41,910 nucleotides of DNA from an uncultured Collinsella sp. (GCA_958348225.1 CATVYG010000019.1:1-41910); one strand, 5' to 3'. Positions 1 through 8,309 are shown, counted from the first letter of the stretch. Numbers and translations are program-made. Notes: generated from the sequence alone by a model not told the origin.

Positions 1-197
1 CGGTTTTGGCGTTAGAATCCTGCGATTTTGCCACTGGAAAATGCGGATGCTCCAGGGGTTCAAAAACAGCCGTTCACTTCGCGGAAAAGTATTAGACCTC
101 GATAGCGGGAGATGGGGCACCGATGACAAACCGGCGGCAGAAATGGGTCGAGCAGACAGTTTTCAGACGACTGAGACATGGCGGGCGGTCGATCACC

Positions 198-203
198 TAT
201 ACT
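198..203 (+). promoter_or_regulatory. candidate -10 box for the NUDIX gene
   Basis: TATACT lies 33 bases before the NUDIX start codon. No good -35 hexamer is visible; GAGACA is 19 bases upstream. The same TATACT hexamer precedes several other genes in this window, which supports it as a local -10 consensus. The rest of bases 1-236 contains no convincing gene; the open frame from base 41 lacks a recognisable protein. Confidence 0.35.
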
Positions 204-236
204 GGTTGGGCTCAACTGGAGAGGTGATAACTAGTT

Positions 237-632
237 ATGAAATCAATCAATGTTGCAGCAGCGGTTATTCAGAAGGACGGAAAAATCCTGAGCTGCCAGC
301 GCGGCTATGGCGAGTTTAAAGACGGCTGGGAATTTCCGGGCGGCAAGCTCGAGCCGGGCGAGACCGGCGAGCAGGCAATTGTGCGCGAGATTCGAGAAGA
401 GCTCGAGGTCACGATCGGTAACCTTGACTATTTTTGCACGGTCGAACACGATTACGAGACGTTCCACCTGTCGATGCAGTGCTACCTAGCTACCATTCTT
501 TCGGGGGAGTTCAAAGAGCATGCTCACGAGGATATGAAATGGCTTGATACCAATAACCTGTGGGATGTCGATTGGCTTCCGGCAGACGTTAAAGTCGTTA
601 AGGAGCTCGAAAAGAAACTCGGGCTTATGTAA
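237..632 (+). CDS. NUDIX hydrolase, MutT-like nucleoside triphosphate pyrophosphohydrolase
   Basis: This 131-residue protein spans a single NUDIX domain, the usual size for MutT-type enzymes that hydrolyse (deoxy)nucleoside triphosphates to monophosphate and pyrophosphate, often to remove oxidised or modified dNTPs. The NUDIX box begins at Gly36: Glu42, Arg50, Glu51, Glu54 and Glu55 are all in register, with REIREE at 50-55 supplying the metal ligands. The glycine that normally follows EE-x is replaced by Glu57, a substitution tolerated in several subfamilies. The start is preceded by GAGAGGTGA about 10 bases upstream. The gene is monocistronic and converges on the helicase gene, sharing one bidirectional terminator. 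The family is secure; the substrate cannot be read from sequence. Confidence 0.9.
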   Translation: MKSINVAAAVIQKDGKILSCQRGYGEFKDGWEFPGGKLEPGETGEQAIVREIREELEVTIGNLDYFCTVEHDYETFHLSMQCYLATILSGEFKEHAHEDMKWLDTNNLWDVDWLPADVKVVKELEKKLGLM

Positions 633-672
633 GAAAGGGGCGGGCGCCACATGGCGGCCCGCCCCTTTCTTT
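632..672. terminator. bidirectional intrinsic terminator
   Basis: A 14-bp perfect stem (632-645 with 657-670) encloses a small inner stem GCCA/TGGC. T-rich stretches flank it on both strands. It sits between the NUDIX stop and the stop of the convergent helicase gene, so it probably ends both transcripts. Confidence 0.85.
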
Positions 673-673
673 G

Positions 674-3550
674 TTACTCAGCCTCGCTCAAATCGCTGAG
701 CATAAACTCGTAAATATCCTGACGCACGGGCGTATTGAGCTCATATTCGATTTCGACGGCGTTGTTGCCGCTCTTAGTTTTAATAGCTTCGAACTCGCCG
801 GTCGGGCGCATTTCGCCTAAGAAATAGAACTCCTTGCCGCCCTTATCGTCCTTGTTCTTTCGCATAAACAAATACGTCTTCAGGCCGTTTCCCGGCCATG
901 CCTGCAGTCGCAAAATCTCGGGGGAGTTGAGCGTGCGGTTGCCCTTCGAGATTGCGATGAGCTTGCTCGGCGAAACAAAGCGGTCTTCATACTGAATTGA
1001 CTCACTAATGTCGGGAGCCTTGTCATAGTTAATAAACACGGGGAATGTATTGGTCTTCTCATCGTAGAAGTATCCGCCAAGGTTTTGGCCGTTGATGTTC
1101 TTTTGCCAGTTCATCAGACGGCAAACCTCCTCGTACGTGTACTTGGCGTTGAGAACGAAATTTGTGTTTTCGTACGTCTCGGCATAGTCGAGTCGGTTGC
1201 GCTCAATACCAAAATCCAGCACCTCGAGAATCTGACGCTTGAACTCTGCGTTGCGCAGGGCGGTCGCAAACGCTTCGGTCAGACGAGGTCCGGTTCCATC
1301 GTCAATAAGCAGGGAAACGAAATCCTTAGGAGTGGCAAAGTCGCCCTTAAGGACTGCGATTGCCGACCTAACGGCGCTGTCCTTAAGCTGTGCGCGGTAG
1401 TTCCTAAGCGCGGCCTCGCGCATATGCCGATAGCCCTCGTGTCCGGCTTCGACGAGCGTTTGAAGCAAATAGAGGTCTTCGAATCGCTTGCCCGCGGCGA
1501 GCTTTTGCGAAATAAATTTGAGAATCTTGGTTTGATCAGAGGAAAATTGAACCGTGTAGTCCGGCTCGTATTTGGAAAGAAATGCGTGGTAGGAGCCTAA
1601 GCCGCTATTCTTGAAGATAAGCAGCGGATCGATAGAGCCGTTACGATCAAATTCGAGCAGCGAGGGGATCTTGCCGAGTTTTTGACGTAAGTCGAGATAT
1701 TCGTTTTTCAAAAACCTGACGGAGGTGAAATCGCCGCCGTCGATGGCCTTGTAAATGCGTGCCTCGGAAATACGATCGAAGCTCACGGTCGAGCATCCGG
1801 GGATCGCCGAATCGCCCTCTTGAACAAGGCGGCGCAGGCGGTCTTTGTTATACGTCTTGTCACCCGAAAGCGCGATGGGCACCAAGAAGTTGCTCTGGTA
1901 GTTGCCAATAAAGTCGAGCACCAGTGCGTATTCCTTATCATCATTCAGGCGCAAACCTCGTCCGAGCTGCTGAATAAAGATGATTGCGGAGTCGGTGCGT
2001 CGAAGCATGATGATCTGATTGAGCGAGGGGATGTCGACGCCTTCGTTCATGATATCGACCGAGAAAATGTACTCGAGCTCGCCGGCTTCAAGTCGGCTGA
2101 TCGCGGCATCGCGGACCTCATCGGAATCTTGACCGCTAATCGCAACCGTTCGATATCCGAGAGCGTTGAATTTGTGTGACAGTTCCTTGGCCTCGGCGTT
2201 TCGATTGCAAAAAATTAAGCCCCTGCGATTGCTTTTGGTGACGCTATATTCTTCGATCTTCTCGGTGATATGACGCACGCGCTCGTCGGACGTCAAACGC
2301 CCGAACAGGGCGATATCTTCGACCGTTTCGTCGTCAATCTCCAGATCGTGAATGCCAAAATAATGGAAGGGGGCAAGCATCTCCTCGGCCAAAGCGTCCT
2401 GCAGCGTGATCTGGAACGCGATGACGTGATTGAAAAGGGCAAAGACGTCATAGCCGTCGGTGCGATTGGGTGTAGCGGTCATGCCCAGATAAAACCGAGG
2501 CGTAAAGTGCGACATGATGGATTGGTAACCCTGGGATCCCGTGCGGTGGGCCTCGTCGATAACGATGTAGTCGAACTCATCGGGACGGAAATCGCTCAGA
2601 TGTTTGGCGACCGAAGAACACATGGCAAACACGCAGGTAGCATTGCTTATATTCTTGCCAGTTTGATAGGTGTCGAACGTATAGGTACTACCTAAGAGGC
2701 GTTCGTAGCTTGCGCGGGAGGCGTCGATAATGCGCCGACGGTGCGCAAGAAAGAGGACGCGCCGGGGTTTAGTTGCGAGCACGTCGAACGCCGAAAGGAA
2801 GGTCTTGCCGGTGCCGGTTGCCGAGACCAGCAGGGCGCGGGTCTCGTCCTTGCGGTGGATTGCACCGAGCGCCTCAAGGGCGCGCTGCTGCATTTTATTG
2901 GGCTTGATTTCTTCGAGGTCATTCTGCGCCGGCGTTTCCGCAGATTTGAATGTCGGTTTCGATTTGGGCTTTGGCGGACGTGCCGATCGATATGCGGCAT
3001 AGTTCTCAATCCAGTCTTGGGAAAGCAAAACGGTTGAGGTATCGTTCCACAACGAATTGAACTCGCCCCTCAGTTCGTTGAGTAGGCGGCTGTTCTCGAC
3101 AGTCTGGTACAGCACATTCCATTCTTTATTGCAGGTGAGAGCGGTCTGCGTCATGTTGGAGCTGCCGACGATGACCGTGCTGGTTTCGCCCTTATCAAAA
3201 ATGTATCCCTTGGCATGCAAATTACCCTGGAATACGCGAACTTCCATGTTGTCGTATTCCAGGAGCTTGCGAAAGACATCGGGTGAGTTGAAGTTGAGAT
3301 AGGTGGACGTGAGCAGCCTGCCCTTAATGCCACGCTGCTTGAGCTCCTGGAACGTCTCGACCAGGATTTGAAGGCCGCCGTCTGCAACAAACGCTACGCA
3401 AAAGTCAAAAGAGCCGCAGGCTGAGAGCTGCTCCTTCATAACGGATAGTAGTGTTCCGCCTGTCGCCTTCGAGTTGGCGATGAGCTTGGGTGAATCGTTC
3501 TCGCGTGCAAGCGAGTCGAATTCAATATCAATCTGCTGCTGCGTAGTCAT
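674..3550 (-). CDS. PLD-nuclease / superfamily II helicase / DUF3427 protein
   Basis: This large protein (958 residues from the ATG at 3550) fuses three parts. An N-terminal phospholipase-D-like domain (about residues 25-170) has LHAKGYIF with His112 and Lys114, followed by GSSNMT, the half-HKD arrangement of PLD nucleases. A superfamily II helicase core follows, with Walker A ATGTGKT at 244-250, DEAH at 332-335 and a motif VI segment QQLGRGLR. The C-terminal part of about 380 residues matches the DUF3427 type that accompanies such helicases. The family is often found in defence or repair contexts, but its biochemical role is not settled. The longer frame starts with TTG at 3559, too close to GAAAGG; the ATG at 3550 is better placed. 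The gene is monocistronic. Confidence 0.88.
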   Translation of the reverse strand: MTTQQQIDIEFDSLARENDSPKLIANSKATGGTLLSVMKEQLSACGSFDFCVAFVADGGLQILVETFQELKQRGIKGRLLTSTYLNFNSPDVFRKLLEYDNMEVRVFQGNLHAKGYIFDKGETSTVIVGSSNMTQTALTCNKEWNVLYQTVENSRLLNELRGEFNSLWNDTSTVLLSQDWIENYAAYRSARPPKPKSKPTFKSAETPAQNDLEEIKPNKMQQRALEALGAIHRKDETRALLVSATGTGKTFLSAFDVLATKPRRVLFLAHRRRIIDASRASYERLLGSTYTFDTYQTGKNISNATCVFAMCSSVAKHLSDFRPDEFDYIVIDEAHRTGSQGYQSIMSHFTPRFYLGMTATPNRTDGYDVFALFNHVIAFQITLQDALAEEMLAPFHYFGIHDLEIDDETVEDIALFGRLTSDERVRHITEKIEEYSVTKSNRRGLIFCNRNAEAKELSHKFNALGYRTVAISGQDSDEVRDAAISRLEAGELEYIFSVDIMNEGVDIPSLNQIIMLRRTDSAIIFIQQLGRGLRLNDDKEYALVLDFIGNYQSNFLVPIALSGDKTYNKDRLRRLVQEGDSAIPGCSTVSFDRISEARIYKAIDGGDFTSVRFLKNEYLDLRQKLGKIPSLLEFDRNGSIDPLLIFKNSGLGSYHAFLSKYEPDYTVQFSSDQTKILKFISQKLAAGKRFEDLYLLQTLVEAGHEGYRHMREAALRNYRAQLKDSAVRSAIAVLKGDFATPKDFVSLLIDDGTGPRLTEAFATALRNAEFKRQILEVLDFGIERNRLDYAETYENTNFVLNAKYTYEEVCRLMNWQKNINGQNLGGYFYDEKTNTFPVFINYDKAPDISESIQYEDRFVSPSKLIAISKGNRTLNSPEILRLQAWPGNGLKTYLFMRKNKDDKGGKEFYFLGEMRPTGEFEAIKTKSGNNAVEIEYELNTPVRQDIYEFMLSDLSEAE

Positions 3551-3764
3551 CCCGGCCAAACCTTTCGAAAGACTATGTTGGCGCCAGGATAACAGATCGA
3601 TCGTTCGTGTTTTGGGCGGCTTTTCTTTCCGGTCTCGTTTTATAGGTGGTTGGGAGGAGACGTACTCTCAATAGCAAGCGACTTCCACGGCCCAGTGTCG
3701 TCCGTTGTCTGCGCCTTGGCGTGGCCTCGCCTGAATCCAGTTGCAAATGACCCGGAGACGATTC

Positions 3765-3837
3765 TGCAAGTTTTTGTCACTTGTAAGAAAAACTTGCATA
3801 ATTCGCAAGTTTTTGTCATGCTGTGAGAAAAACTTGC
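3765..3837. promoter_or_regulatory. tandem palindromes upstream of the DUF4143 ATPase
   Basis: Two near-identical inverted repeats lie side by side. The first (3765-3798) has perfect 11-bp arms TGCAAGTTTTT / AAAAACTTGCA. The second (3805-3837) has 10-bp arms GCAAGTTTTT / AAAAACTTGC. The inner bases of both begin GTCA after the T run, and their centres are about 40 bp apart. They end 15 bases before the chosen start, and an alternative GTG start (3823) lies inside the second one. Position and symmetry suggest paired operators, or hairpins in a leader. The rest of the 302-base gap (3551-3764) shows nothing clear. Confidence 0.6.
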
Positions 3838-3852
3838 AGATTGGGGCGAACG

Positions 3853-5148
3853 ATGAACAGCCGGATGGTCCCTAGAAATCGATATCTCGAAAAATTGATT
3901 GCCTTCCGTGACACGGATGTCATCAAGGTCGTAACGGGTATGCGCCGTTGTGGCAAATCGACGCTTCTGGACATGATGCGCAAACATCTGGAGGATAACG
4001 GCGTTCCATCCGAATGTCTTTTGACCTTTAAGATGGAGTCATTTGAGCTGGAGGGCGTGCGTGATTGGCGAGAGCTTTACCGCCACGTGGACGGTCTAAT
4101 GCCTGCGGGCAAGAGGTGCTATCTATTCTTCGACGAGCTTCAGGAGGTTGCCGGATGGGAGAAGACGATTAACGCACTTCGTGTCGACCGGGACTGCGAT
4201 ATATATGTTACGGGTTCGAATGCTTTTCTCCTCTCGTCAGAGATTGCGACCTTAATCTCGGGCAGGTATGTCGAGATTCGGATGCATCCGCTCGCTTTTT
4301 CGGAATATGTCGACTTTCTTGGTCCGACTGACGTCACGAATAGGCTTGCTGTTTTTGGCCGGGAGGATATTGTTGCACTCGACGATCTTCTTGACCGCTA
4401 TCTGACGTTTGGAGGCCTGCCGTTCCTCGCTGCTTCAAAGCTGCCGGAGCAGGAAATGAGGGACTATATCTGGAGCACATACCAGACAATCGTCGGGCGC
4501 GATATTTTGGCTCGCGAAGCCCGTCGGGGCAGACGGTCGGTGACGAGCAGGAGTGTGCTCGACCGCGTCACTTCCTACTTGGCTGATAACATTTCAAACC
4601 CGACATCAATTAATAAGATCGTTGGAACGCTGGCAGAGAACGGGGCGAAATCCTCACACGGCGTCGTGGACACTTGTGTGTCCGCCCTTGAGGAGACCTA
4701 TATCTTTTCGCACGCGCGCCGATTTGATATTAAGGGTCGGGACATTTTGAAGACCGGTGGCAAATTCTACATTGAGGATCTGGGACTTCGAGCTTTCTTG
4801 GATGGGTATCGCGGCAGCGACAGTGGGCGTGTTCTCGAAAATGCCATTTACAATCGCCTTGTCTATGACGGATACCAGGTCTTCACGGGTCATCTTCGAG
4901 ATGCTGAAATCGACTTTGTTGCGATCGGCGACGGCTCGGATCGTAAGTTTATTCAGGTCACGGAGTCGATTGACGAGGAGGCGACGCGCAAGCGTGAATT
5001 GCGTCCATTTGAGCTCAGGTCGCTCGAGAAGATCACCGGCGGTTACGAGAAGATCATCATTGTTCGCCGGGGAAGCCATCCGACCGACATTGACGGCATC
5101 AAAATCGTTTCCGCAGTCGATTTCTTAATGGGTAGGCTTGGGGCTTAG
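3853..5148 (+). CDS. AAA-type ATPase with DUF4143 domain
   Basis: This 431-residue protein belongs to the widespread AAA_14/DUF4143 group of putative ATPases, whose cellular role is unknown. The Walker A motif GMRRCGKST is at residues 29-37, and a Walker B-like stretch LFFDELQE follows in the first quarter. The C-terminal third has a restriction-endonuclease-like pattern: ENAIYNRL, then GYQVFTG and AEIDFVA. The ATG at 3853 is chosen because GGGG lies about seven bases upstream; the frame can also be opened by a GTG at 3823 inside a palindrome. The gene stands alone, behind two palindromes and ahead of a strong terminator. Family members are often found scattered and near mobile or accessory genes. 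Confidence 0.88.
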   Translation: MNSRMVPRNRYLEKLIAFRDTDVIKVVTGMRRCGKSTLLDMMRKHLEDNGVPSECLLTFKMESFELEGVRDWRELYRHVDGLMPAGKRCYLFFDELQEVAGWEKTINALRVDRDCDIYVTGSNAFLLSSEIATLISGRYVEIRMHPLAFSEYVDFLGPTDVTNRLAVFGREDIVALDDLLDRYLTFGGLPFLAASKLPEQEMRDYIWSTYQTIVGRDILAREARRGRRSVTSRSVLDRVTSYLADNISNPTSINKIVGTLAENGAKSSHGVVDTCVSALEETYIFSHARRFDIKGRDILKTGGKFYIEDLGLRAFLDGYRGSDSGRVLENAIYNRLVYDGYQVFTGHLRDAEIDFVAIGDGSDRKFIQVTESIDEEATRKRELRPFELRSLEKITGGYEKIIIVRRGSHPTDIDGIKIVSAVDFLMGRLGA

Positions 5149-5243
5149 AGCGTTTGGAGCACGTCTGTTTCCTATGCCTAGCGACATTGCCGCAGCTCGT
5201 GACGCCGCCGGCTCCTTCCTTTCCGTCAAGCGGCGCCAACTCA

Positions 5244-5278
5244 GCTGATCCGTTGGGGACGGAGGAAAGCGGATTATT
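5244..5278 (-). repeat. short interspersed hairpin repeat, family A
   Basis: Read on the minus strand, this 35-mer begins AATAATCCG, contains the core CCTCCGTCCCCAA and ends GGATCAGC. It matches 29 of 35 positions with the copy at 8706-8740. On the plus strand the core reads GGGGACGGAGG. It lies in the gap after the DUF4143 ATPase. Confidence 0.6.
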
Positions 5279-5284
5279 TTCGGT

Positions 5285-5324
5285 GCGCCGCAGGTGATAC
5301 GAATCCTGCGGCGCGCTGTTTTTT
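5285..5324 (+). terminator. intrinsic terminator after the DUF4143 ATPase
   Basis: A perfect 10-bp stem GCGCCGCAGG / CCTGCGGCGC with a 10-base loop is followed by a run of six T. It lies about 135 bases beyond the ATPase stop. Confidence 0.85.
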
Positions 5325-5434
5325 GCGCGGGGGCTTTCAGCTGTGTCCGCACGACATGTGACACTTGCCCTGTCGCCCTGCTCTGCCGCGGCGGCATGTA
5401 CCTGAACAACGACCCTCTAAGGAGTTCGATTTTG

Positions 5435-5674
5435 ATGAGTGACAACACCAAGCATCTCGCAAAGAAATGCGTCAAGGACGCGGGGCCGTGCCTCGCGTTG
5501 TGCCTTGCCGGCGCAGCGGTCGCGCTGCTGGCTGTTCTGGGGCCGTTCGACGTGCTCCGAAGTGTCAGCTCTCTGCACGTTTGCATGGCCCTTGCCGGCG
5601 CCATGATAACCGGCGGCGTGCTCGATCTGATTTTTTGGGCGCTTGACCCGTTTGGATGGAAAAATGAAGGGTAA
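5435..5674 (+). CDS. small membrane protein, unknown function
   Basis: This 79-residue protein has two hydrophobic segments, CLALCLAGAAVALLAVL (about residues 19-35) and CMALAGAMITGGVLDLIFW (about 50-68), with a Lys-rich N terminus. It is therefore probably a two-helix inner-membrane protein. The ATG at 5435 is chosen over earlier in-frame starts because TAAGGAG precedes it by eight bases. I do not recognise the family. The metallophosphoesterase genes begin 40 bases downstream in the same direction, so the three may be co-transcribed. Confidence 0.6.
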   Translation: MSDNTKHLAKKCVKDAGPCLALCLAGAAVALLAVLGPFDVLRSVSSLHVCMALAGAMITGGVLDLIFWALDPFGWKNEG

Positions 5675-5714
5675 GCCCTAAGGGATGGATGCCCCGCAGC
5701 AACAGGAGGTCCCC

Positions 5715-6353
5715 GTGATCTGGTTTACCAGCGATACTCATTTTGGACACGAGAACATGCTACGGCTTAGCGATAGGCCTTGGTCGGCTGTTGCGCAGAT
5801 GAACGACGCCATGGTCGCCAACATTAACAGCAAGGTTGCTGCGGATGACGAGCTCTACATCTTGGGCGACTTCAGCTTTAAGATGACGGTCCAAGACGCC
5901 TATGAGCTGCGCAAAAGCATTACATGCAAGCGCGTTCATCTGCTGCCCGGCAATCACGATAAAGACTGGACGCAGTCTGCGGTAGCGGATGCTTTTATCG
6001 TTGAGCCGCCCATTTGCGTGCTCAAGATCGACCGCCAAAAAATCGTGCTGAGTCACTATCCCATGGTCGACTGGCAGGGCATGTCGCACGGCAGCTGGCA
6101 TCTGCACGGGCATATCCACAGCTGCGGCGGCTCGTACAACAAGTTCAACCTCAGACAGGGGTTGCTGCGCTATGACGTGGGCATGGACGCTAACGGCTAC
6201 GCCCCGGTAAGTCTGGATGAGCTCAGGTCGTGGTTTGCGCGGGTAGACGAGCCGATGCGGTGCGTTAAATGGCCGTGGTGGGTCAACGCCACGGGTGACG
6301 AGCAGATCGAGCACGATCTCGAAGCCTATAAGAGGGAAGTGGTGATCCGATGA
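5715..6353 (+). CDS. calcineurin-like metallophosphoesterase
   Basis: This 212-residue protein carries the complete metal-binding signature of the calcineurin-like phosphoesterase fold: SDTHFGH near the N terminus, LGDFS, PGNHDKD and a C-terminal HGHIHS. Such enzymes hydrolyse phosphomonoesters or phosphodiesters with two divalent metals; the substrate here is unknown. The GTG at 5715 is preferred because AGGAGG lies five bases before it and the protein then starts at IWFTSDTH, typical for the family. The ATG at 5685 would add ten residues of little character. Its last codon overlaps the start of the next phosphoesterase gene (ATGA), so the two are translationally coupled. Confidence 0.85.
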   Translation: MIWFTSDTHFGHENMLRLSDRPWSAVAQMNDAMVANINSKVAADDELYILGDFSFKMTVQDAYELRKSITCKRVHLLPGNHDKDWTQSAVADAFIVEPPICVLKIDRQKIVLSHYPMVDWQGMSHGSWHLHGHIHSCGGSYNKFNLRQGLLRYDVGMDANGYAPVSLDELRSWFARVDEPMRCVKWPWWVNATGDEQIEHDLEAYKREVVIR

Positions 6354-7075
6354 CGGTCTATGTGACAGGCGATATTCACGGCGGCCTCGACATGCAAAAG
6401 CTGCGCGATTGGGAGCTTGGGGATAGTCTGACGAGCGACGACTATCTGATTGTTGCGGGCGACTTTGGCTTTCCGTGGGATTTCTCTGCCGAGGAGTGCG
6501 CCGACATCGCTTGGCTGGAGTCGCGCCCCTATACCGTGCTGCTCGTCGACGGCAACCACGAGCGTTTCGATCACTGGGCGGAGCGTCCCATGGAGTTGTG
6601 GCACGGTGGGCTGACGCAGCGCCTGTCGGATACCTCTCCCATACGGCGCCTGACGCGCGGCGAGGTTTTTGAGCTTGACGGCTCAACGATTTTTACCATG
6701 GGCGGCGCCACGAGTGTGGATAAGGAATACCGCATTCCCTATTCCAGCTGGTGGCCGCAGGAGCTGCCGGATGAGCGCAACTTTGAGGAGGCGCGGGCAA
6801 AGCTCGACAGCGTGGGTTGGAAGGTCGACTACGTGGTCACCCACACCTGCTCGACGCGCATGCTTTCGCCCACGCTTTATCCGGCACCCGGCTGGAATTA
6901 CCCCGCCGTTGATCGGCTTACGGCATTTTTCGATGAGCTGGAAGATCGCATGGACTACAAACGCTGGTATTACGGGCATTTTCATCGGGATGCCAACCCG
7001 GCCGAGCGCCACACCGTGCTCTACGACTGTATCGTTCGCCTGGGCGACGAACTCCAGCCCTGGGACGTCGTGTAG
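6350..7075 (+). CDS. metallophosphoesterase, second of an overlapping pair
   Basis: This 241-residue protein is a second calcineurin-like phosphoesterase. Visible motifs are GDIHGG, VAGDFGF, DGNHERF, VTHTC and YGHFHR, in the expected order. Its sequence is clearly different from the upstream enzyme, so the pair is not a recent duplication. The ATGA overlap suggests the two products are made together and perhaps act in one pathway. There is no obvious terminator in the 52 bases before the convergent gluQ gene. The substrate is unknown; the family includes nucleases, protein phosphatases and nucleotide phosphodiesterases. Confidence 0.85.
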   Translation: MTVYVTGDIHGGLDMQKLRDWELGDSLTSDDYLIVAGDFGFPWDFSAEECADIAWLESRPYTVLLVDGNHERFDHWAERPMELWHGGLTQRLSDTSPIRRLTRGEVFELDGSTIFTMGGATSVDKEYRIPYSSWWPQELPDERNFEEARAKLDSVGWKVDYVVTHTCSTRMLSPTLYPAPGWNYPAVDRLTAFFDELEDRMDYKRWYYGHFHRDANPAERHTVLYDCIVRLGDELQPWDVV

Positions 7076-7127
7076 GGGCGCGGACGAATGAGCTTCGTGG
7101 CGAACCAAAACCGATTTGTTAAGGGAT

Positions 7128-7295
7128 TTACTCCCAAGCCGGCTTGCGCTCGAGTAACGTTTTCGCAGCTTCAGGCGTGGGAGAGTCAAGTATTTCACAG
7201 AACGCATCGAACCCCTCTGGCGAAAGATGGGTTGTTGATACTTTGGCAATGTCGCTATCGAGGTGCTCGTCAGGGTGGGCTGCCGTCTGTTGCAT
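7128..7295 (-). other. DUF1778 antitoxin-like tail in frame with gluQ
   Basis: The last 55 codons of the gluQ frame encode a segment with LSPEGFDAFCEILDS and a terminal LLERKPAWE. This resembles the C-terminal toxin-neutralising tail of DUF1778 (TacA-type) antitoxins. The ribbon-helix-helix DNA-binding part of such antitoxins is absent. An in-frame internal ATG at 7295 has AAAGGA five bases upstream, so the tail could also be made as a separate peptide. No acetyltransferase toxin gene is adjacent. The resemblance is judged by eye. Confidence 0.5.
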
Positions 7296-8309
7296 GCCTG
7301 TCCTTTCATCCATAACGATGTTCTCCCGGTGCGCGCGGATGACATCCCAGCTAAAGTGCTCGACCAGCTGCTCAGCAGAGCGCGGTGTGGCGTCCGGTGC
7401 GATGCCCGTTTGCCTGGCGAGCCAGCCCAGCAGTGCCTCGGGCGTGCCAAAGCGGGCGCGGAGCTCGCCCAGGTCCAGGTCGCGGTCGCGCTTGGAAAGG
7501 CGGCGGCCGTCCGGCGACATGAGCAGCGGAATGTGCGCGTAGTGCGGCGTGGGAAGTCCCAGCAGATGCTGCAGGTAGATTTGGCGGGGCGTGGAGCCCA
7601 GCAGGTCGCATCCGCGCACGACCTCGGTAACACCCATGGCGGCGTCATCGACCACCACGGCTAGCTGATAGGCAAAAACACCGTCGCTGCGGCGTACCAA
7701 AAAATCGCCGCACTCGGTGGCGAGCGCCTCGCATTGGGCCCCGTATGTGCGGTCCACGAATTCGATCACGTCGCCCGCGAGGTCGTCGATGTCGGGCACG
7801 CGCAGGCGCGTGGCCGGGGCGCGCAGAACGCTGCGGCGGGCAACCTCCTCGGCAGAAAGGTCTCTGCAGGCGCCGCGGTAGATGGGCGTGCCGTCGCTGG
7901 CATGTGGCGCGCTCGCGGCGTGGAGCTCGGCGCGCGTGCAAAAGCAGGGATAGGTGAGGCCGGCGTCTTGCAGCTGGTGCAAGGCGCTCTCGTACAGGTC
8001 GAGGCGATCGTGCTGGTAGTAGGGGCCTTCGTCCCACTGAAGCCCTAGCCAGGCCAGATCGTCAATCAGCTGAGCGGCAAGCTCGGGGCGCTTGCAGCGA
8101 TCGTCCAGGTCCTCAATGCGCAGCACGATGTTGCCGCCCTGGCTGCGGGCCGAAAGCCACGAGCACAGGCAACTGAACACGTTGCCCAGGTGCATGCGGC
8201 CCGAGGGCGACGGGGCAAAACGGCCCACGACAGGTGCGGGAACGGAGGCGGGTTGCGACGTTGGTGCATCCGCGGCGGGCGTTACTATGTTGCGCGTTTT
8301 GATATCCAT
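7128..8309 (-). CDS. gluQ: glutamyl-Q tRNA(Asp) synthetase with C-terminal extension
   Basis: GluQ is a truncated class I GluRS paralogue that activates glutamate without tRNA and attaches it to queuosine in tRNA(Asp). Residues of the catalytic core are seen in order: FAPSPSGRMHLGN (the HIGH-like motif), RIEDLDDR, the zinc-region segment CFCTRAEL, and RRLSKRD (the KMSKS-like motif). No anticodon-binding domain follows, as expected. The family usually has about 300 residues and ends near FSWD...IVM, but here the frame runs about 60 residues further into an antitoxin-like tail (see 7128-7295). The ATG at 8309 is chosen because the upstream frame has no recognisable sequence. A TATACT box seven bases before it suggests a leaderless transcript. 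Confidence 0.85.
   Translation of the reverse strand: MDIKTRNIVTPAADAPTSQPASVPAPVVGRFAPSPSGRMHLGNVFSCLCSWLSARSQGGNIVLRIEDLDDRCKRPELAAQLIDDLAWLGLQWDEGPYYQHDRLDLYESALHQLQDAGLTYPCFCTRAELHAASAPHASDGTPIYRGACRDLSAEEVARRSVLRAPATRLRVPDIDDLAGDVIEFVDRTYGAQCEALATECGDFLVRRSDGVFAYQLAVVVDDAAMGVTEVVRGCDLLGSTPRQIYLQHLLGLPTPHYAHIPLLMSPDGRRLSKRDRDLDLGELRARFGTPEALLGWLARQTGIAPDATPRSAEQLVEHFSWDVIRAHRENIVMDERTGMQQTAAHPDEHLDSDIAKVSTTHLSPEGFDAFCEILDSPTPEAAKTLLERKPAWE

Noticed and set aside
41..319. Open frame at the window start
   Set aside because: It overlaps the NUDIX start out of frame, has no ribosome binding site and no recognisable sequence.
3765..3837. The two palindromes as a minimal CRISPR array
   Set aside because: There are only two units, each is itself an inverted repeat, and no cas gene is near.
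5285..5324. A tRNA suggested by GATACGAATCC
   Set aside because: The bases form a terminator stem with a T run; no cloverleaf can be drawn.
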